A stretch of 64,000 nt of DNA from Cristatella mucedo (GCA_009760855.2 WPIO01000192.1:124001-188000), one strand, 5' to 3'; shown: positions 23,891 through 35,862, counted from the stretch's first letter. Made by a program: numbers and translations. The notes: generated by a model not told the origin, from the sequence alone.

Positions 23891-26800
23891 TTGTGTGTGT
23901 GTAGAATTCATTTGTGTAGCACCCCAAGAGAATTTAATGTCTATTCAGACGCTTCACATATGCCACGGGGCTCGAGCCCATGACCTCAGCCAGACCTTGG
24001 TCAGGGCGAGCACCTTAACCACTGGACCAAACCAATTTAAGTAAACCAACACGGACAGGATCTGGCTCCTATGCTTAGAAGTCACTGGCCGATAGTGAGG
24101 CCACAATCTATCCGATCAAACCGATTTTTCGCGAATGCGTTTCAAAAGCGCTCGGCTGGCAGCGTTAGCTCCGCATTTACACCGCTTAGCTAGCGACGCT
24201 TGCGGGAGGCTGGCATCGTGTTGTAGGCCGAGCAGGTTCGATCGCGACTACGACTACCGCGCGGCGCTCGGAGCGGCGCCCGCAGGCCGAGCTCCGTCTG
24301 CCTACTATGCCTACGACCTGAACGACGATGCCGAAGTACGCGCCGAGAGGGCCCCGCACAAGTGGCTACAGGCGCTGGCGATTGGCAAAGCTCCGCGAGC
24401 GTCTGCCGCTCCGCTTCCGGCTTCTCGACTTCTCACTGCAGGCTAACTATCTGCCTCAACTGTACAGAAGTGGCCGGACGACGGTGCCGCACGGCCGCGA
24501 GCTAGTCGCCGAGGGAGAGGAGTACGAATATCCTCAGTGGGCTCGCGACGCGGACCGTGCCGCCGGAATAGTGCAGTCGGCGCGCTTCAGAAGCCACAGT
24601 CCCCCGAGGTGGGTACGCTTGGGCTTTTCGCTGAGGCGGCGGTAAGCAGCGGCGGTCTGCCTCGGAGGCGCCCGCCTGGCTTGCTCCGGCCCTCTGACCT
24701 CCGACCCCGCTCCTGCCCTCCTACTTTAAACTCTGCTCGCACTGGCTCATTCTTGCGCTCGGAGCGGTGCGCTCGACGCATTTAAAATGTGCGTGAAGAA
24801 GTCTATTCGTTGCTTCTCAATTGCTCGCTCACTTCATGGCTCAGTGTGCTGCCAAATGCAAAATGGCGAGCGCGTTTGGCTCGCGTCTCCGCCTTTCCGT
24901 CGGTTGACGGTGAGCCATCTCACTTCGCTAACCTTACCGATACGTATAAGCTCATAACCACCAGAAGGCGTTCGGGGTTTTTAAAGCTAAAATCCTTCCG
25001 CCAGAAGGGAAGAATGACGATCGCTGACAATACGTCATCATTCGCAACAATGCACACGTCCTTAAGCAGCTGCATATGTACGCAACGTTGAATTCGATTT
25101 TGTGGAGCCCAGGCAATTCCCGGTCAGAACGGTCGACAATCCATACGGATGATCGTATGATCGCATGATGACGTATGGATGATACGCGATAGCAGCATGT
25201 GGACGATAAAACGTGCACCGCGGCCGGAGAGTTCGCTGAGTTTTGCATATGTGGACATTCACCTACGTGCATACATGAAATGGAACGGCTGACTTTAAAA
25301 AAAAAGAATGATTCTCGTGCTCCAGCAAACCTATCAGAGACACTCAGATCAGGCTAGCCATCATGCCACCCGCTTTTCTGTCTCGAATCGTCTAGCTGCG
25401 ATTCGATCTAACCTCAAATCCTTGGAATGTCTCTTTAATTCATATGTTCCCAAATCCTTGAACTTAGTCCCGTATGACGCCACGACTTCTCATTTTAGGA
25501 GAATCTACAAACGTACCTATTTCTCACAGCATTTGCTAGGTCCTTGTGATTGTTCCTTTGTGTGCTACCGCACGCTGACGTTTTGTACGTTACCACTAAC
25601 CGTATTACGCATGCTGACACTGTGCATGCTACTGCTAGCCATATGATTATGCTTCATTTGCAGCATAAGTAATTAAGAAGATTAGGAAATTAAACTCTTT
25701 GATGACGCTATATAAATGTAATAATTATTGTTATTAGTGATGAAAGATACGTCATAAGCAGAATTGAAACTTCACGAATGGGTATATATGAAGCACCTTG
25801 CCTAACTAGTAAAGGAGATGCCTAGTCAACAATGAAGCCAAACTGCGTCCTAAAGGAATGTAAACATGAACATTAAAAGTTCGTTTCGCATCCATTTTCA
25901 AGGCAAGTACGTAAATGTGGTTTGAAGGCGATGGACTGCAGCACCCTTGCGGTAGAATTCGAGATGAATGCCTTGCTAAAAGGTGCGACACTTGGTTGGC
26001 AATCCCATAGAGATTATATCGTCGCAAATTGGTAATAGAACATTGGTGAGCCGCGATGGCTCATTAGGTAAGGTAGTTGCTTTTCACGACCTCAGCCCGA
26101 GGTCGTGGGTTCGAATCCTGTGGTGGGCGATCCTTCATCGCCACTGCAAGCGGTGGTGATAGCCGTAAATGCTCTTCTGCCGCTATACAAAAGAAGTTGT
26201 TGAATCAGCTAGTCTCTTCACCAGCTCTCACTGTTTCTTCGATAGTGTGTGGATGCTTTGAATACACGCTTCCTAGCGGTCGCGGCTATTGGCGCGGCTG
26301 CTGATGGCTACTCGCCTCTTAAGACAGTGGCTGGTTTAGCTGCCGACTGATCTGTTGCATGCATTTGTTCTTCAGACTTGCCCTGTTCCAGCTCGGTGCT
26401 ATAGGGATATTACTGAACAAAAATATCTCAGCTCTGTCAGAGATATCTCTTTAATCCAAGTAACGCGGGCTCATATTTTCATGATGAATATTCTGATATT
26501 TCTCTACGCTTTGGTGTTCTTGATCTTCATCACTTATGATTATTCGCCCTGCTCAGACGATAATCTTGATATTTGGCGCTTTTGCAGGTAGCAGGTATCT
26601 TTACTCTTCCGCGATTGGCATGTTAATACTTACTTGCATACATTTCTTAAATATGAGCTGCTTTTTCCTTCGTGAACTGTTAGAAGAGTTTTTTCGTCTT
26701 CTCTCGGCCTATGCCTTTAATTGTCTGCAGCTGATGCAACGCAAAGCAATTCATTCGGTGTGCCGTCAGCGTTGCCGCTGCCAAATCACGAAATCCCTGT

Positions 26801-29800
26801 CGGAGCTTCACCGGCTTCCTGTTCATCATCTAATCGACTCATTCAAGACCTTCTCTCTGGCCTACAGATCATCTCACTCGCTTACACCAGCTTCTCTAAG
26901 CATCAACCTAAGCTTTCTGCTCCATTCTGCCCTCGCTGCTCCAGTCTGCCCTCGCTGCTCCAGTGCTCCGCACTCGTTCGTCGTCTTTCGATCTTTTCGC
27001 CGTTCCTGGCACAAAATTGAAGCCTGGACATCGCTTTCGGTTTTAGTCACCACATGCAACAACTTTGCATCAGCTAAACATGGAATTTGCTCTTCTTAGC
27101 TTTCCACGCAGTGAGCTTGTCTTTATTGGGCCTGCGTGCTCTTTATTCTTACCGGTGCATAATTCAATCTATATTACTAGACATGAGTTCTACAAACCAG
27201 GAACCCTAATTAAATTTCTGCATGCATTTGCATTAAGATCTAAGTGCGGTGCACGTGTGCTTTTGAAGGGTTGTACGGGCATGATGCCTCACATGTCATA
27301 AGCAGTTTTCTATTGCTTTTCTAGCTTAGCTGTTTGTTTAGAACCTGACTAGAGAATAGTTCTCATAGCACACTTTGCAGAGGACTGATTATTACAATCA
27401 TACTATAGGCTATCGATGCGGATGTGAAGTGACAGGAAAACAGGCTCCTCTTAGGCATTTGTACTGCAAACGAACTTGACTCGCCTTGCCGGGTAATAGT
27501 TAACGGCAAGCATAGGTCAAATACAGCATGCCATTGGTTTTCATGTGCGATCACAAAATTGCATCTATCCATATTTTCTGTATATCCTCTTTAAAATCAA
27601 TTGAACCTTCACTTGCCCAAAGAAAAGAAAATACATGCCTTTCCTTATTTCAGGATTCACTTTGGACGAGCCGGTGGCGGGTGGCGTCACATTACCCAGT
27701 GCACTGGGCAGAAAGGTGAAAACATTCTTTTTCTGGATGGTAAGTCCAATCGTCAATCGTTAATCATCGATCGGCACGACCAATAGCTTGATTGGCGATG
27801 CTTAAGCGCGTAGCTGGCTATGGCTCGTTGCTGTGAATACCGGCGGCGATAGCACCAAACTAACAAATGGGCGTGATCTATTTGGAGCTTTTCAAAAATA
27901 AAAATTTATTTTAAAATATTCCAGCAGTTCAGTGGCTAAAGATACTTTAGCGTCACCGCGTTTTAGTATTGCAATCTTCAAAGGAATTTCACCAACTCTC
28001 ATTTAATAAGTATTAGTGTGATGTTAACAAACACATGGTCAAAGTATGATGCTCAGTTGCTTGTGCACGCTTGTCTAAGAATATTACTGCGCCACATGTC
28101 GCTAATCACTGGTTATTGATTTGCTTGCAGGTAGGTATAAAGCACCTGGATAGAAATTAATTCCTGTTAGTAGGCTGTATGAGTGACCCAGTAGTATTAT
28201 TATTATATACTGTAGGCCTATTCGTTATTTGCTCGGATAGGATAATTAATTTCGACCTATTGCAGCTCTGTTATAGACCATGCTGAGATGAAGCTTGAGT
28301 TGGAGGATAGATAGACAGTTTGGTCATTACAGATATAAAGTATGGACGGAAAGATGTATGGAGAGAGAAACAGAGTGGGGCATAAGGTCTTTAGCTAATG
28401 GCTCCGTGATTGTCTAACAAACGATTGTAGAGAAATCCAGGTCTGATATCGGCTTTGGCTAGTCTCCTTACATTAGAGCAGTAAATATACACTCGTGAGT
28501 CGTCGATGACGTTCTTAAGACTGATTGCATGGAATGTGAAATGATTTAACTTAAAGGTATGTTGCTTAATTTCCCACTCGGAGTTATTTCCTGTGCTTCG
28601 ATATATTGATAGGCGTATTTGAATTTCAGAAGGTTATTCACCGCTTATGAAACACGAACTGTCTGTCGCTGTTTACGTTGGTAAAAATCCTCTCAAAGCT
28701 CGACCGGACCATTGTACAGCCAGCAGGCGACCAATCATTTCAAAACATTTTTAAGGAGCCGTAAAAGTGGATGATTGCCGCCGATTCCCGCCTTATGGAT
28801 GGAGTCAAGAGCCTCGGCGAAGACTACTGCAAAGACAGCGAAATGGCTATCGGTCTCAGTTCAACGAAAGGGCAAAGGAAGGATTCAAATACTGGTATGA
28901 GGAGCCCAAGCAACCAAAAGGTAGGTAGTCGTTTGCAGCTGCAGCTAGGTTACAGTGTTATTACATATGTTGGTGAAGCTATGCTTGTGTTGCCAGCACC
29001 CTCGCTACTTCGTGTGACATGGTCGTTTGATATTTGTTGGCTGCAATAAGTCAAGTCCGGACCTTCTGCCATACGTTCTCTTGGCAATATGATGGCATCA
29101 ATTTCCTGTGACCTAATAGTTTGGAATTCTCTGTGCCAAGACCTGCATAGATGTTCAAAAGTTTGTCTTCATGATATGAATACATGAATACTAAATGTTT
29201 AATACACGCGCATGCTAAAGTGATCTATAATGCACTTTACAAAAAGCCTCTTTTTTAAGGCCTTCTGATATTTCACTCCAGCTTTTAAAAGCATTGAGCC
29301 ATAGCTATATATCTGTCTAACTTATGAAGCTACCTTGTGCTAGACTATGTAGCGTCAAATTTCACAGTAACTTAGGGAGGAATATTTGAATTTTCTAAGT
29401 GGTGGTTTTTAAAGGGGGGACTTATTCATGTATGTATAGCATACAATATTCAAATTTAATGCAGAAGAGAAAGCGTATTACTTAAAATAATCTTGAAAAC
29501 AACTGCTAGCTCTTAATATATTAAATAGGCCGTAATAACTTGATGGTGCATGTCACACTATTCCTTAATTGATTTCGTTTGATTTTCATGCTTCTAATTT
29601 TTATGAGAAAATAGAAGAGTCACGACTTATGACTCACCCATAGAATTATATTGTAAGATAAATCAAATAGCTTAATAATGAACTGCGCACTTGTTCAAAA
29701 GGATTTTTGCACAATGCATACCACTAGCCATTCGATCGTGACTCCTTGCAGCAAATGTAAAGTGCCTAGAGAGAGATTTATTTCTCTGAGGATGCTATAT

Positions 29801-29946
29801 TAGTGTATTATTATTCGTAGTAGTAGTAGCATTGTGCTAAGTCAGAAGCTCGTTTTATTTGGCGCGATGTTCCTGTTTAGCTGCAAGAACAATCCAAAGA
29901 AGGCAGCTGGTATATGGCAGTATCTAATGAAAGAATCAATGGATAA
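22613..29946 (+). CDS. Unrecognised multi-exon gene (phase-consistent model)
   Basis: I do not recognise this family. Proposed coding exons are 22613-22668, 24227 to about 24335, 24442-24608, 27654-27739, 28630-28680, 28756-28920 and 29888-29946. The product starts [20 protein letters not shown] Tyr/Asp-rich RFDRDYDYR and [10 protein letters not shown] region follows, then [72 protein letters not shown] and [16 protein letters not shown]. It ends [14 protein letters not shown] and TAA. Junctions 1 and 3-6 use GT-AG sites and keep frame: AT|G, AG|G, GATG|AA, GTTG|GA and AAAG|AA. The weak point is exon 2 to 3, where the frame changes by one. I see no signal peptide or membrane segment. The product looks soluble, basic and aromatic-rich. 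Confidence 0.55.
23466..23617 (+). mobile_element. SINE-A copy, degraded
   Basis: Keeps GTAAGGAACTCGCACTTGACG, a decayed B box GCTTCAATTCC, GCAAGCGGTAGTGATAGCC and the tail TAGGCTGTTAAATCAACTAA. Confidence 0.65.
23650..23900 (+). repeat. Compound TA/TG/GCGT microsatellite
   Basis: A short TA run, about 58 bp of TG, a GTGC/GCGT block at about 23727-23768, then about 115 bp of TG. It directly abuts the 3' end of the minus-strand SINE-B at 23905. Confidence 0.96.
23905..24034 (-). mobile_element. SINE-B copy
   Basis: On plus: AATTCATTTGTGTAGCACC, AAGAGAATTTAATGTC, ATGCCACGGGGCTCGAGCCC, ACCTCAGCCAGACC and GCACCTTAACCACTGGACC. It is complete and next to the TG tract. Confidence 0.87.
24227..24335 (+). 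CDS. Unrecognised gene, exon 2 (3' end uncertain)
   Basis: The acceptor is TTGTAG. The first base completes ATG, then [36 protein letters not shown]. Codons are strongly G/C-ending. A weak phase-0 donor GAA|GTACGC at 24336 would link to 24442. Alternatively the exon is continuous to 24608 with a one-base frame change near 24320. Confidence 0.5.
24442..24608 (+). CDS. Unrecognised gene, exon 3
   Basis: After CTGCAG it encodes [40 protein letters not shown] and [15 protein letters not shown] plus AG. The donor is AG|GTGGGT. The frame is open upstream to 24328, so the 5' boundary is uncertain. Confidence 0.5.
25305..25745 (+). mobile_element. L2-like LINE C-terminus and 3' end (decayed)
   Basis: Collinear with the 3' ends at 37625-38076 and 61935-62447: a [17 protein letters not shown]-like C-terminus, CATGCTGACACTGTGCATGC, and a tail ending CTATATAAATGTAATAATTA. 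The stem-loop is eroded. Confidence 0.7.
26047..26213 (+). mobile_element. SINE-A copy (well preserved)
   Basis: GAGCCGCGATGGCTCATTAGG (A-box region), a CACGACCTC/GAGGTCGTG inverted pair, B box GGGTTCGAATCC, GGCGATCCTTCATCGCC, then the tail CTCTTCTGCCGCTATAC and TTGAATCAGCTA. This is the best copy for building the family consensus. Confidence 0.88.
26690..27090 (+). mobile_element. LINE post-RT fragment, third type
   Basis: Translation gives [40 protein letters not shown] and [19 protein letters not shown]. This is the classic LINE 'LQ..Q..A...V......ITP.L..LHWLPV..RI.FK' region. It differs in sequence from the L2-like copies and lies in an intron of the unrecognised gene. Confidence 0.75.
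27654..27739 (+). CDS. Unrecognised gene, exon 4
   Basis: The acceptor is TTTCAG and the donor GATG|GTAAGT. In the phase set by the flanking exons it reads [29 protein letters not shown] second open frame ([18 protein letters not shown]) exists but does not fit neighbour phases. Confidence 0.55.
28630..28680 (+). CDS. Unrecognised gene, exon 5
   Basis: A 51-bp exon encoding (E)[16 protein letters not shown] plus G. The acceptor is ATTTCAG and the donor TTG|GTAAAA. A 75-bp intron follows. Confidence 0.5.
28756..28920 (+). CDS. Unrecognised gene, exon 6
   Basis: Encodes (G)[39 protein letters not shown] and [15 protein letters not shown] plus G. The acceptor is TTTTTAAG and the donor AAAG|GTAGGT. 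The most convincing coding stretch of this gene: aromatic- and Arg-rich. Confidence 0.6.
29705..29830 (+). mobile_element. L2-like LINE 3' tail
   Basis: GCATACCACTAGCCATTCG, CAGCAAATGTAAAGTGCCTAG, a TTTATTTCTCTGAGG arm and GTATTATTATTCG. Only the terminal 120 bp remain. It lies just upstream of the last exon of the unrecognised gene. Confidence 0.75.
29888..29946 (+). CDS. Unrecognised gene, exon 7 and stop
   Basis: The acceptor is GCTGCAAG. In the phase required by exon 6 it reads [19 protein letters not shown] and TAA. A longer ORF in another frame (29834-30118) would need a different phase. No AATAAA is seen within about 400 bp downstream. Confidence 0.5.
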
Positions 29947-30995
29947 CGGAGACACAACGGCTGCTCCACAATTTTCAATCAATGATGACGATACAGATCA
30001 CGTTTATCCGGCACAGCTGTCAACCAGTGACAAAAGCATCCTTCCTAATGTTGATTTACTGTATACTCTCTTTGACTATGAGACTGCTATTTGGAGGATT
30101 TTATGCCACCCACTATAGGGCACATATTTACTTGAGTAATTTATCACGATTGATCGACTCTTGTAATTCAAGCACTTTAATTTGTTGCAGCTCTAGAAAC
30201 TCTTCTATTAACGAAAGCGGTGTCTTTTATCCCTTCACTCACAGAGTGCCATGCTTTATTATTGTCTTATGCGTAGGTGCTCTCTGATATCAACAGAACT
30301 GTTTATAAACTCCAAAGAGAAACTGGCTTCTTCTTGCGTACTTATATTTAGAGAACTATTGCGTAAATAATGTGATGTGTCAACAATAATTTGAGATACC
30401 CGCAGAGATTAAGGTATTTTGACAAGTACCATAGCATGCGATCATTATCATTTGCGGGCATATCGAGCCAGCTGATGTCATGCATTGGCAGTGTCGACGA
30501 TGCAATTCTTTTAAGAACTTAAAAAATCAAATATTAACCAGAACATCAGGACCTCATTAGAGCCTTAATCCGATTGACCATCATTTAGCAGCTTGGCCTT
30601 AAGTGGCGGATTTCCTTATGCACTGGATAACCCCGAAGTCGCTATATAGAACGACTAGCACGTTTGAGAAAGCAGTTCATTAAAGCTGCATCTTGATTAA
30701 ATTTGATCTTCAATGGCATATTGCAATTGTCCAATCCGCGTGAGACATATCAATCTTCTTAATTTAGCCAAGCTTCTCACATTATTTGTATATGTTAGTT
30801 GCTCAGTACTTGGCAGCCTCATGAATACTTTTTGAAGCCATGGCGTAATGCAGCAGACTCCCTTTCAAGCTTCAGTCGACTCGACGAGACTGGGCAAGGC
30901 CATAATTTTTCAAAAGAAACTAAAGGCTACACATAAATACATCGTGCAGCTCACTTCCAACTAGTGTGAAGCTGTTTTTTGCAATAGGTAGATTT

Positions 30996-31156
30996 AGCCG
31001 ATTCAGCAGCCAGCCTCGTTTATGTAGCGGCAGAAGAGCCGTAACGGCGGCTATCACCACCATTTGCAGTGGGCAATAAAGGATCACAGTTGCAGGGCTC
31101 TCATTCACGACCTGCTTCACGGGGAACGAGCGCGATAGCACCTGGGCTAAGACCCA
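30996..31156 (-). mobile_element. SINE-A copy
   Basis: On plus: AGCCGATTCAGCAGCCAGC, GGCAGAAGAGCCGTAACGG, GCTATCACCACCATTTGCAG, then a diverged B box and CACCTGGGCTAAGACCC. Confidence 0.78.
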
Positions 31157-31585
31157 AGCACCTCTTACTCTGAGGTGACAGTAATGTTTGGCCCGCTTGC
31201 AGGCTATGCAGCGTGTCGGATCTGAGGATTGCGCAAGCGCTCGAGTTCATACTCTTCAATGCTTCTCTCTTAGAAGCTTGATAAAGCAACGAAGACTAAT
31301 AACAGAACTGTACTAAAGAGTTCATTAACTTATGACGTAGCTCTTGGACAGTACTTCAAGACATGAGTAGTGCACATTACTCTAGGTATAGCAAAAGCGG
31401 AATGTGTTTTTGAATTTCTGACCATTAATTGAGATAAGCAACAGCACGATCTCAGAACGTAAGGGCATCTGAAACAGAGGTGTCAGGAGCATTAACACCA
31501 CGAGGTAAGAACGCGTTCTTCATTATTAGTGCATGCGTTGTGTTCGCCTGCTATTGTAATTAGCAAAGCAGCCTAGGCCACTAAT

Positions 31586-31830
31586 GTATGCCCCACCTAA
31601 AGCCGGTGGTTCTGCAGTTGACTCCGTGCAGAGCCCGGCCTTGATGTCAGCATGTGGCCCACCACAGATGCACTCCCTTATCTGTGGTGAGTCAGCCAGC
31701 TCGTATATGTACCTGCTGAGGGAATAAAGATTGAGTCTCGTTCACCGCTCACGTTCGCCCGCTCGTGTCTACTTGAGACTTCATAAGAACAGCCGCCCTC
31801 CGGAGACTGTCGCACAACACAAGAACAGTT
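31586..31830 (+). mobile_element. Possible solo LTR (weak)
   Basis: A segment starting TGTATGCCCCACC has a poly(A)-signal motif GGGAATAAAGATTGAGTCTC at about 31722, followed by a CTACTTGAGAC stretch, the layout of a U3-R-U5 LTR. No second LTR, primer site or gag/pol is visible. It could equally be a promoterless 3' UTR. Confidence 0.2.
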
Positions 31831-33799
31831 TCAATTTTCGCAGTCCATTCCCAGCAGAAAGCGCGAAACTGTCTACAAAATCTTCCAATGAAGCTACTGT
31901 ACCTTTTTACCATTAAAGTAACATGGGGCTTCGGAGAATACACTATAACAATGCCATTAACAGCAAGTCTTCTGCAAAGCGCCACAAAATACTAGAATAT
32001 TAATTGGGCTTCACAAATCGCTGCAAGAGAATCAACAGCAAGGATTCAATGACAAGCAAGGTATCCTGCCCAAGGAACCGTGCAAAAGCGCCTAATAATC
32101 ACGTACAGAGAAGCATGTGAAACCAAGTATCACGCCTAGACAAGAATGCAAATGCACAAGGGAAAGCATAAGTGGTTGCTGGCCCGTAGGATCCGTGGCG
32201 AGTAGCATGCACCGAATCATTTTAAAGTAAGCACTTTAAGCGCACAGGAAAGAAGGCAAGTTCACTGGGGCAGTATGCAAAAGAATATTGCCCCTGCCCT
32301 TATTTACCACATGTGCATTTTCGTAGCGTGAAGCACGCCGAAGGTAGATCGTAACTTTTCTTTGAATGTCAAATTAGGAGCTGACATAATATTAATCAGT
32401 ACTGCGCTCCAAGCTTTGGGGGCATAATAATTTAAGGCACGTCTCTGAGGGATTTCAAGTTAGTTAGGGGCACAACCTGTCAACTAGAGTTGGAGGTTCG
32501 GGTGGAGCAACGGATGGTCTGGTGTGCAAATATTAAAATATTTAGGCATGGGCAAGAGTACTGATGAACCTACAGGTATGATCAATATAATCTTGAGGTC
32601 AATGCGCTGCTTGCTAGGCAGATGTGGAAAATAGGCGAGCAGTGGTGTAATGTGGCAATTCTAATAGATGCCTAATGTTAAAAATTAGGGCCATAGAATC
32701 GCTTTCGGATGAAGTTACCGAATAATTTTGAACAAAGAACGATGCGTAAACCTAGTCAGTGACAGGGTCTTGACTGCCAACCACCTCTCCATGAATTTCC
32801 CCTCAAACGGCTTCCTCCAATAGTTAATGGTACAAGTGACGCTCCGCCCTAGCAGCATTGCTCGCATGACAAAGAGAAGAAGATTAGCGAGTCAGCCGTC
32901 GCTCTTTTTCGAGCGGGTTACGAGGACTCCTGTGTAGCCTTATTCTTAGAATCGCCGTTCACCTGGAAGCCACTAGAGCGGCCAGAGATCCATCGGCAGT
33001 GAAAACTCGCAGCGAGACTTCCTTAGAGACGTGAAAGTGCCAGAAACTGCGTCCATTTAATCAACTCTTGTAGCGACAGCCGCCACAGCATTATAGCTAT
33101 AATCCTCTTCGCTGCATCAAAGGTGGCCGGCTGCCTAAATCGACGCAGCTGCACCGATAATGCTCATCAATGCTTTCGATTGATTTTTATAGACGAAATA
33201 AGTGACTAGGGTGGCGATGGAAGGTAACCAATAAACGTAGGCAAGCCCGAAAGTTGATCGGCACAAAGGGGTTCTGAAGGCGAAAAATTCGCATGAAATT
33301 GATATTCGCACTGTTGATAACGCGTGCAGCTGCTCCAGAACTCACTCAGATCTTTACAAAGAGAACAGCGTGTAATGGTGAAATCGTGGTGCCAGTTAAA
33401 CCAATTGGATTATGGCGTTTAATCCTTATTCACGACTATGCGATAGTTTATGGACGAGGCTTTATTCAAAGCCGGCGACCTGGAATCGGTTGACAACTGT
33501 TATTCAGAATTCGGTATTGGTATTGGAGCTTATTTGAGCTCTAGGTGGGGGGCCGTTGGTTTACTTCTCATAGCCGCTGTTGAACGCCTGTAACCGTCTG
33601 CTGCTGCCAAATAGACTGATCGTGGATGCGGACTTGAGATGCTGTGTTATGAGCTGTGTTATGTTATGTTATCGTCGTCGTTGCCGTACTCCTGCTACTG
33701 CCGGCGTACCTGCGAGCATTAGTGCAGCACCTACAGGTAACTAGCCGCGCTACATGGTACGGGCGTCCACAGCATTCGTCGCGCGTCGGCTGAGATTAG

Positions 33800-33926
33800 C
33801 ACCGTTACGACGAGCGCTGCCACTAACCATCCGATCGTGTATCCTTTGCAGCAAATGTAAAGCACCAAGAAATAGATTGAGTTCTCTGAGGGCACTTTAT
33901 CAAGTGTGTTATTATTATTATTATCA
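33800..33926 (+). mobile_element. L2-like LINE 3' tail
   Basis: CTGCCACTAACCATCCG, TTTGCAGCAAATGTAAAGC, the arm AGAAATAGATTGAGTTCTCTG and TTTATCAAGTGTG before an ATT repeat. Confidence 0.82.
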
Positions 33927-33935
33927 AAGTGATGT

Positions 33936-34069
33936 TCGGGCCAGTGGTATAGGTGCTCGCCCGACCACAAGGTAAATCTAGTTGACTGAGGTCGTGGACT
34001 CGAGCCACCAAGGCATACGTGAAGCGTTTGAATAGAGATTAGGCTCTCTTAGGGCACTATACATATAAT
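33936..34069 (+). mobile_element. SINE-B copy, degraded
   Basis: GGCCAGTGGTATAGGTGCTCG, GAGGTCGTGGACTCGAGCC, AGGCATACGTGAAGCG and the tail GATTAGGCTCTCTTAGGGC. It lies 10 bp after an L2-like LINE tail. Confidence 0.78.
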
Positions 34070-35666
34070 TTATATCATATTTTTATTTATATATTATTGT
34101 ATGACTTACGACCTGGCCGGTATGTAAGTAAGGCAGGAGAGCCTGTCTGCAGTCGCTCGCTTGGAGTAACAGTCTGCCAGTAGGTGCTACATTGCAGAGT
34201 GTGAACTGCTGTAAGCGAGTCTGTTGGAAGTCACCCGCTGTACCAGTCCTAATTTACAGGCTATTGATTTGTTCTTTTTCTAATATCGGGTTGTTGTTAA
34301 CGCTGCCTGCAGGAGGATATAGAGCGCTGCGTCGTTACCGTTGGCGTATTTCGAGCTTCAGGTTGTTACAAATGTGGTGTGGTGCGGCGTTGTCGTCCGG
34401 ACAGAACTAGGCCGCAAATGCAGCGCTCGTAACGACGCCAGTCTCGGCCACCGCGCGACGAATATTTGTGGCACCTGAACCTCGTGTCATGGCTAGCGAA
34501 TTATAGGTGCTGCACACACATTGGTATGACGATAGCAACAGGAACGCGGCAGCGACGAAGAGCGCTCACACTTTAGCATAAAAGGGCCATATCCGTAAAG
34601 TAGATTTTGACAGTAGCGGAGGGTTACGGGCATACTGCAGCGGTCATGACGTACCGCAATGGCTCCTTAGCCTATACCTAAAAGAAGGCCTCTGCAAGAA
34701 TATATTTATGAGACAATATATTGTATTTTATCCTTAGTGTATTGGATGCGGGAACAATATCAATATATTTTTGTCCAGACGAACGATATCTATATTATTG
34801 CAGTAATTAATTATGGGGCACTTTGGTTTTTATGTTTTAAGTTTCAGCAGTACTTCCAGAGTCCTGAGCTTGGCCGCATTGTATAGATCGCAGACTGCCT
34901 AAGTCCGCGAAGCGTTTTTGGTAGGCACCATTTTATAATTGTTGCTTTGATGACTATGAAAATATATTTGATTATTTGCAATTACATTAACAGTATACTA
35001 CATTGTATGATCTGAAAATATAAATATATTCATTGTTATCTTTGAAAATATCAATACAATAACAATATTACTGTTTCAAAGCCAGGGTAAAAGCAGCTCA
35101 AATGCCGATGCCGAGTCGGGTATCACAATTGACTGCCTTTCTCATAGCGATGGCTTTCATGCGCCCTCAGCCATAGATTATCGCATAATCGGCTCCAAGC
35201 CATTACAATTCAGGAAACATGAATAATGATTATCGATCGTAATCTGGCTGGTTTAGCTCATCGCCGTTTCAAGGTCTCTTCAAATTTCATGCATTGTGCC
35301 GCTACTTGAACTTGTGAGGATCGCATGGTTATAACGACCTTCCTACTCCGTGGCCAAATACTGGTGAAGTTAGCCCCTCGAAGCACGGTCCCTGAAGCAG
35401 CAGTGACAATTCACGCGCTTATAGCAATTATTGACGTGCCTAACAGCTACGAATTGACCCTTTCGCAAGGAACAGCAAGACCTCGCACTTTACTTCCGGC
35501 TGAGTATCCGACATTATATGCGGACCACTTCTTTATAACTATTAAGTTGGCAAATAACTACTCGAGGATAGAGATAGCAATGCTGTAAATATTTTGCATT
35601 ACAGTGCCCGCGGCTCTTAATCATTATAATTCAGGATTGGCTACTCACGATAGTCTGAATCAATGA

Positions 35667-35862
35667 GAGACTAGCACTGACCTGCATTTCACTAAATGCA
35701 ATTTTCGTGAACAGCTCAAGAATTTTCTGGCAGCTGCACGCGTCCACTACTTGCGATCTGAAAAGTCGAGAGCAGCTCAAGCTATGCGTGGCGGGGCACT
35801 TCTCGAACAGCAGCGAGCGGTTGCTACTATTAATAGATTCTTCACACGGTTGATAATCTAGC
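35667..35862 (+). other. Short coding-like ORF of unknown nature
   Basis: An open frame reads TDLHFTKCNFREQLKNFLA, AARVHYLRSEKSRAAQAMRG and GALLEQQRAVATINRFFTRL, then II and TAG. Composition is helix-like and codon choice natural, but no splice partner or family is recognised. It could be an orphan exon, a transposon fragment or chance. Confidence 0.25.

Noticed and set aside
24135-24226. Extending exon 2 of the unrecognised gene upstream to 24135
   Set aside because: The acceptor at 24226 gives exact phase agreement with exon 1, and the upstream part has a different composition.
26047-26213. tRNA gene candidates with good B boxes (also 7012, 11121 and reverse copies)
   Set aside because: The heads cannot form a full cloverleaf and are followed by a shared non-tRNA body and tail, so they are SINEs.
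27654-27739. Alternative frame of exon 4 reading [18 protein letters not shown]
   Set aside because: It looks coding-like, but its phase fits neither the preceding nor the following exon.
29834-30118. 94-codon ORF covering the last exon of the unrecognised gene
   Set aside because: It needs a phase-0 join, whereas exon 6 ends with one extra base; only the short frame ending at 29946 is compatible.
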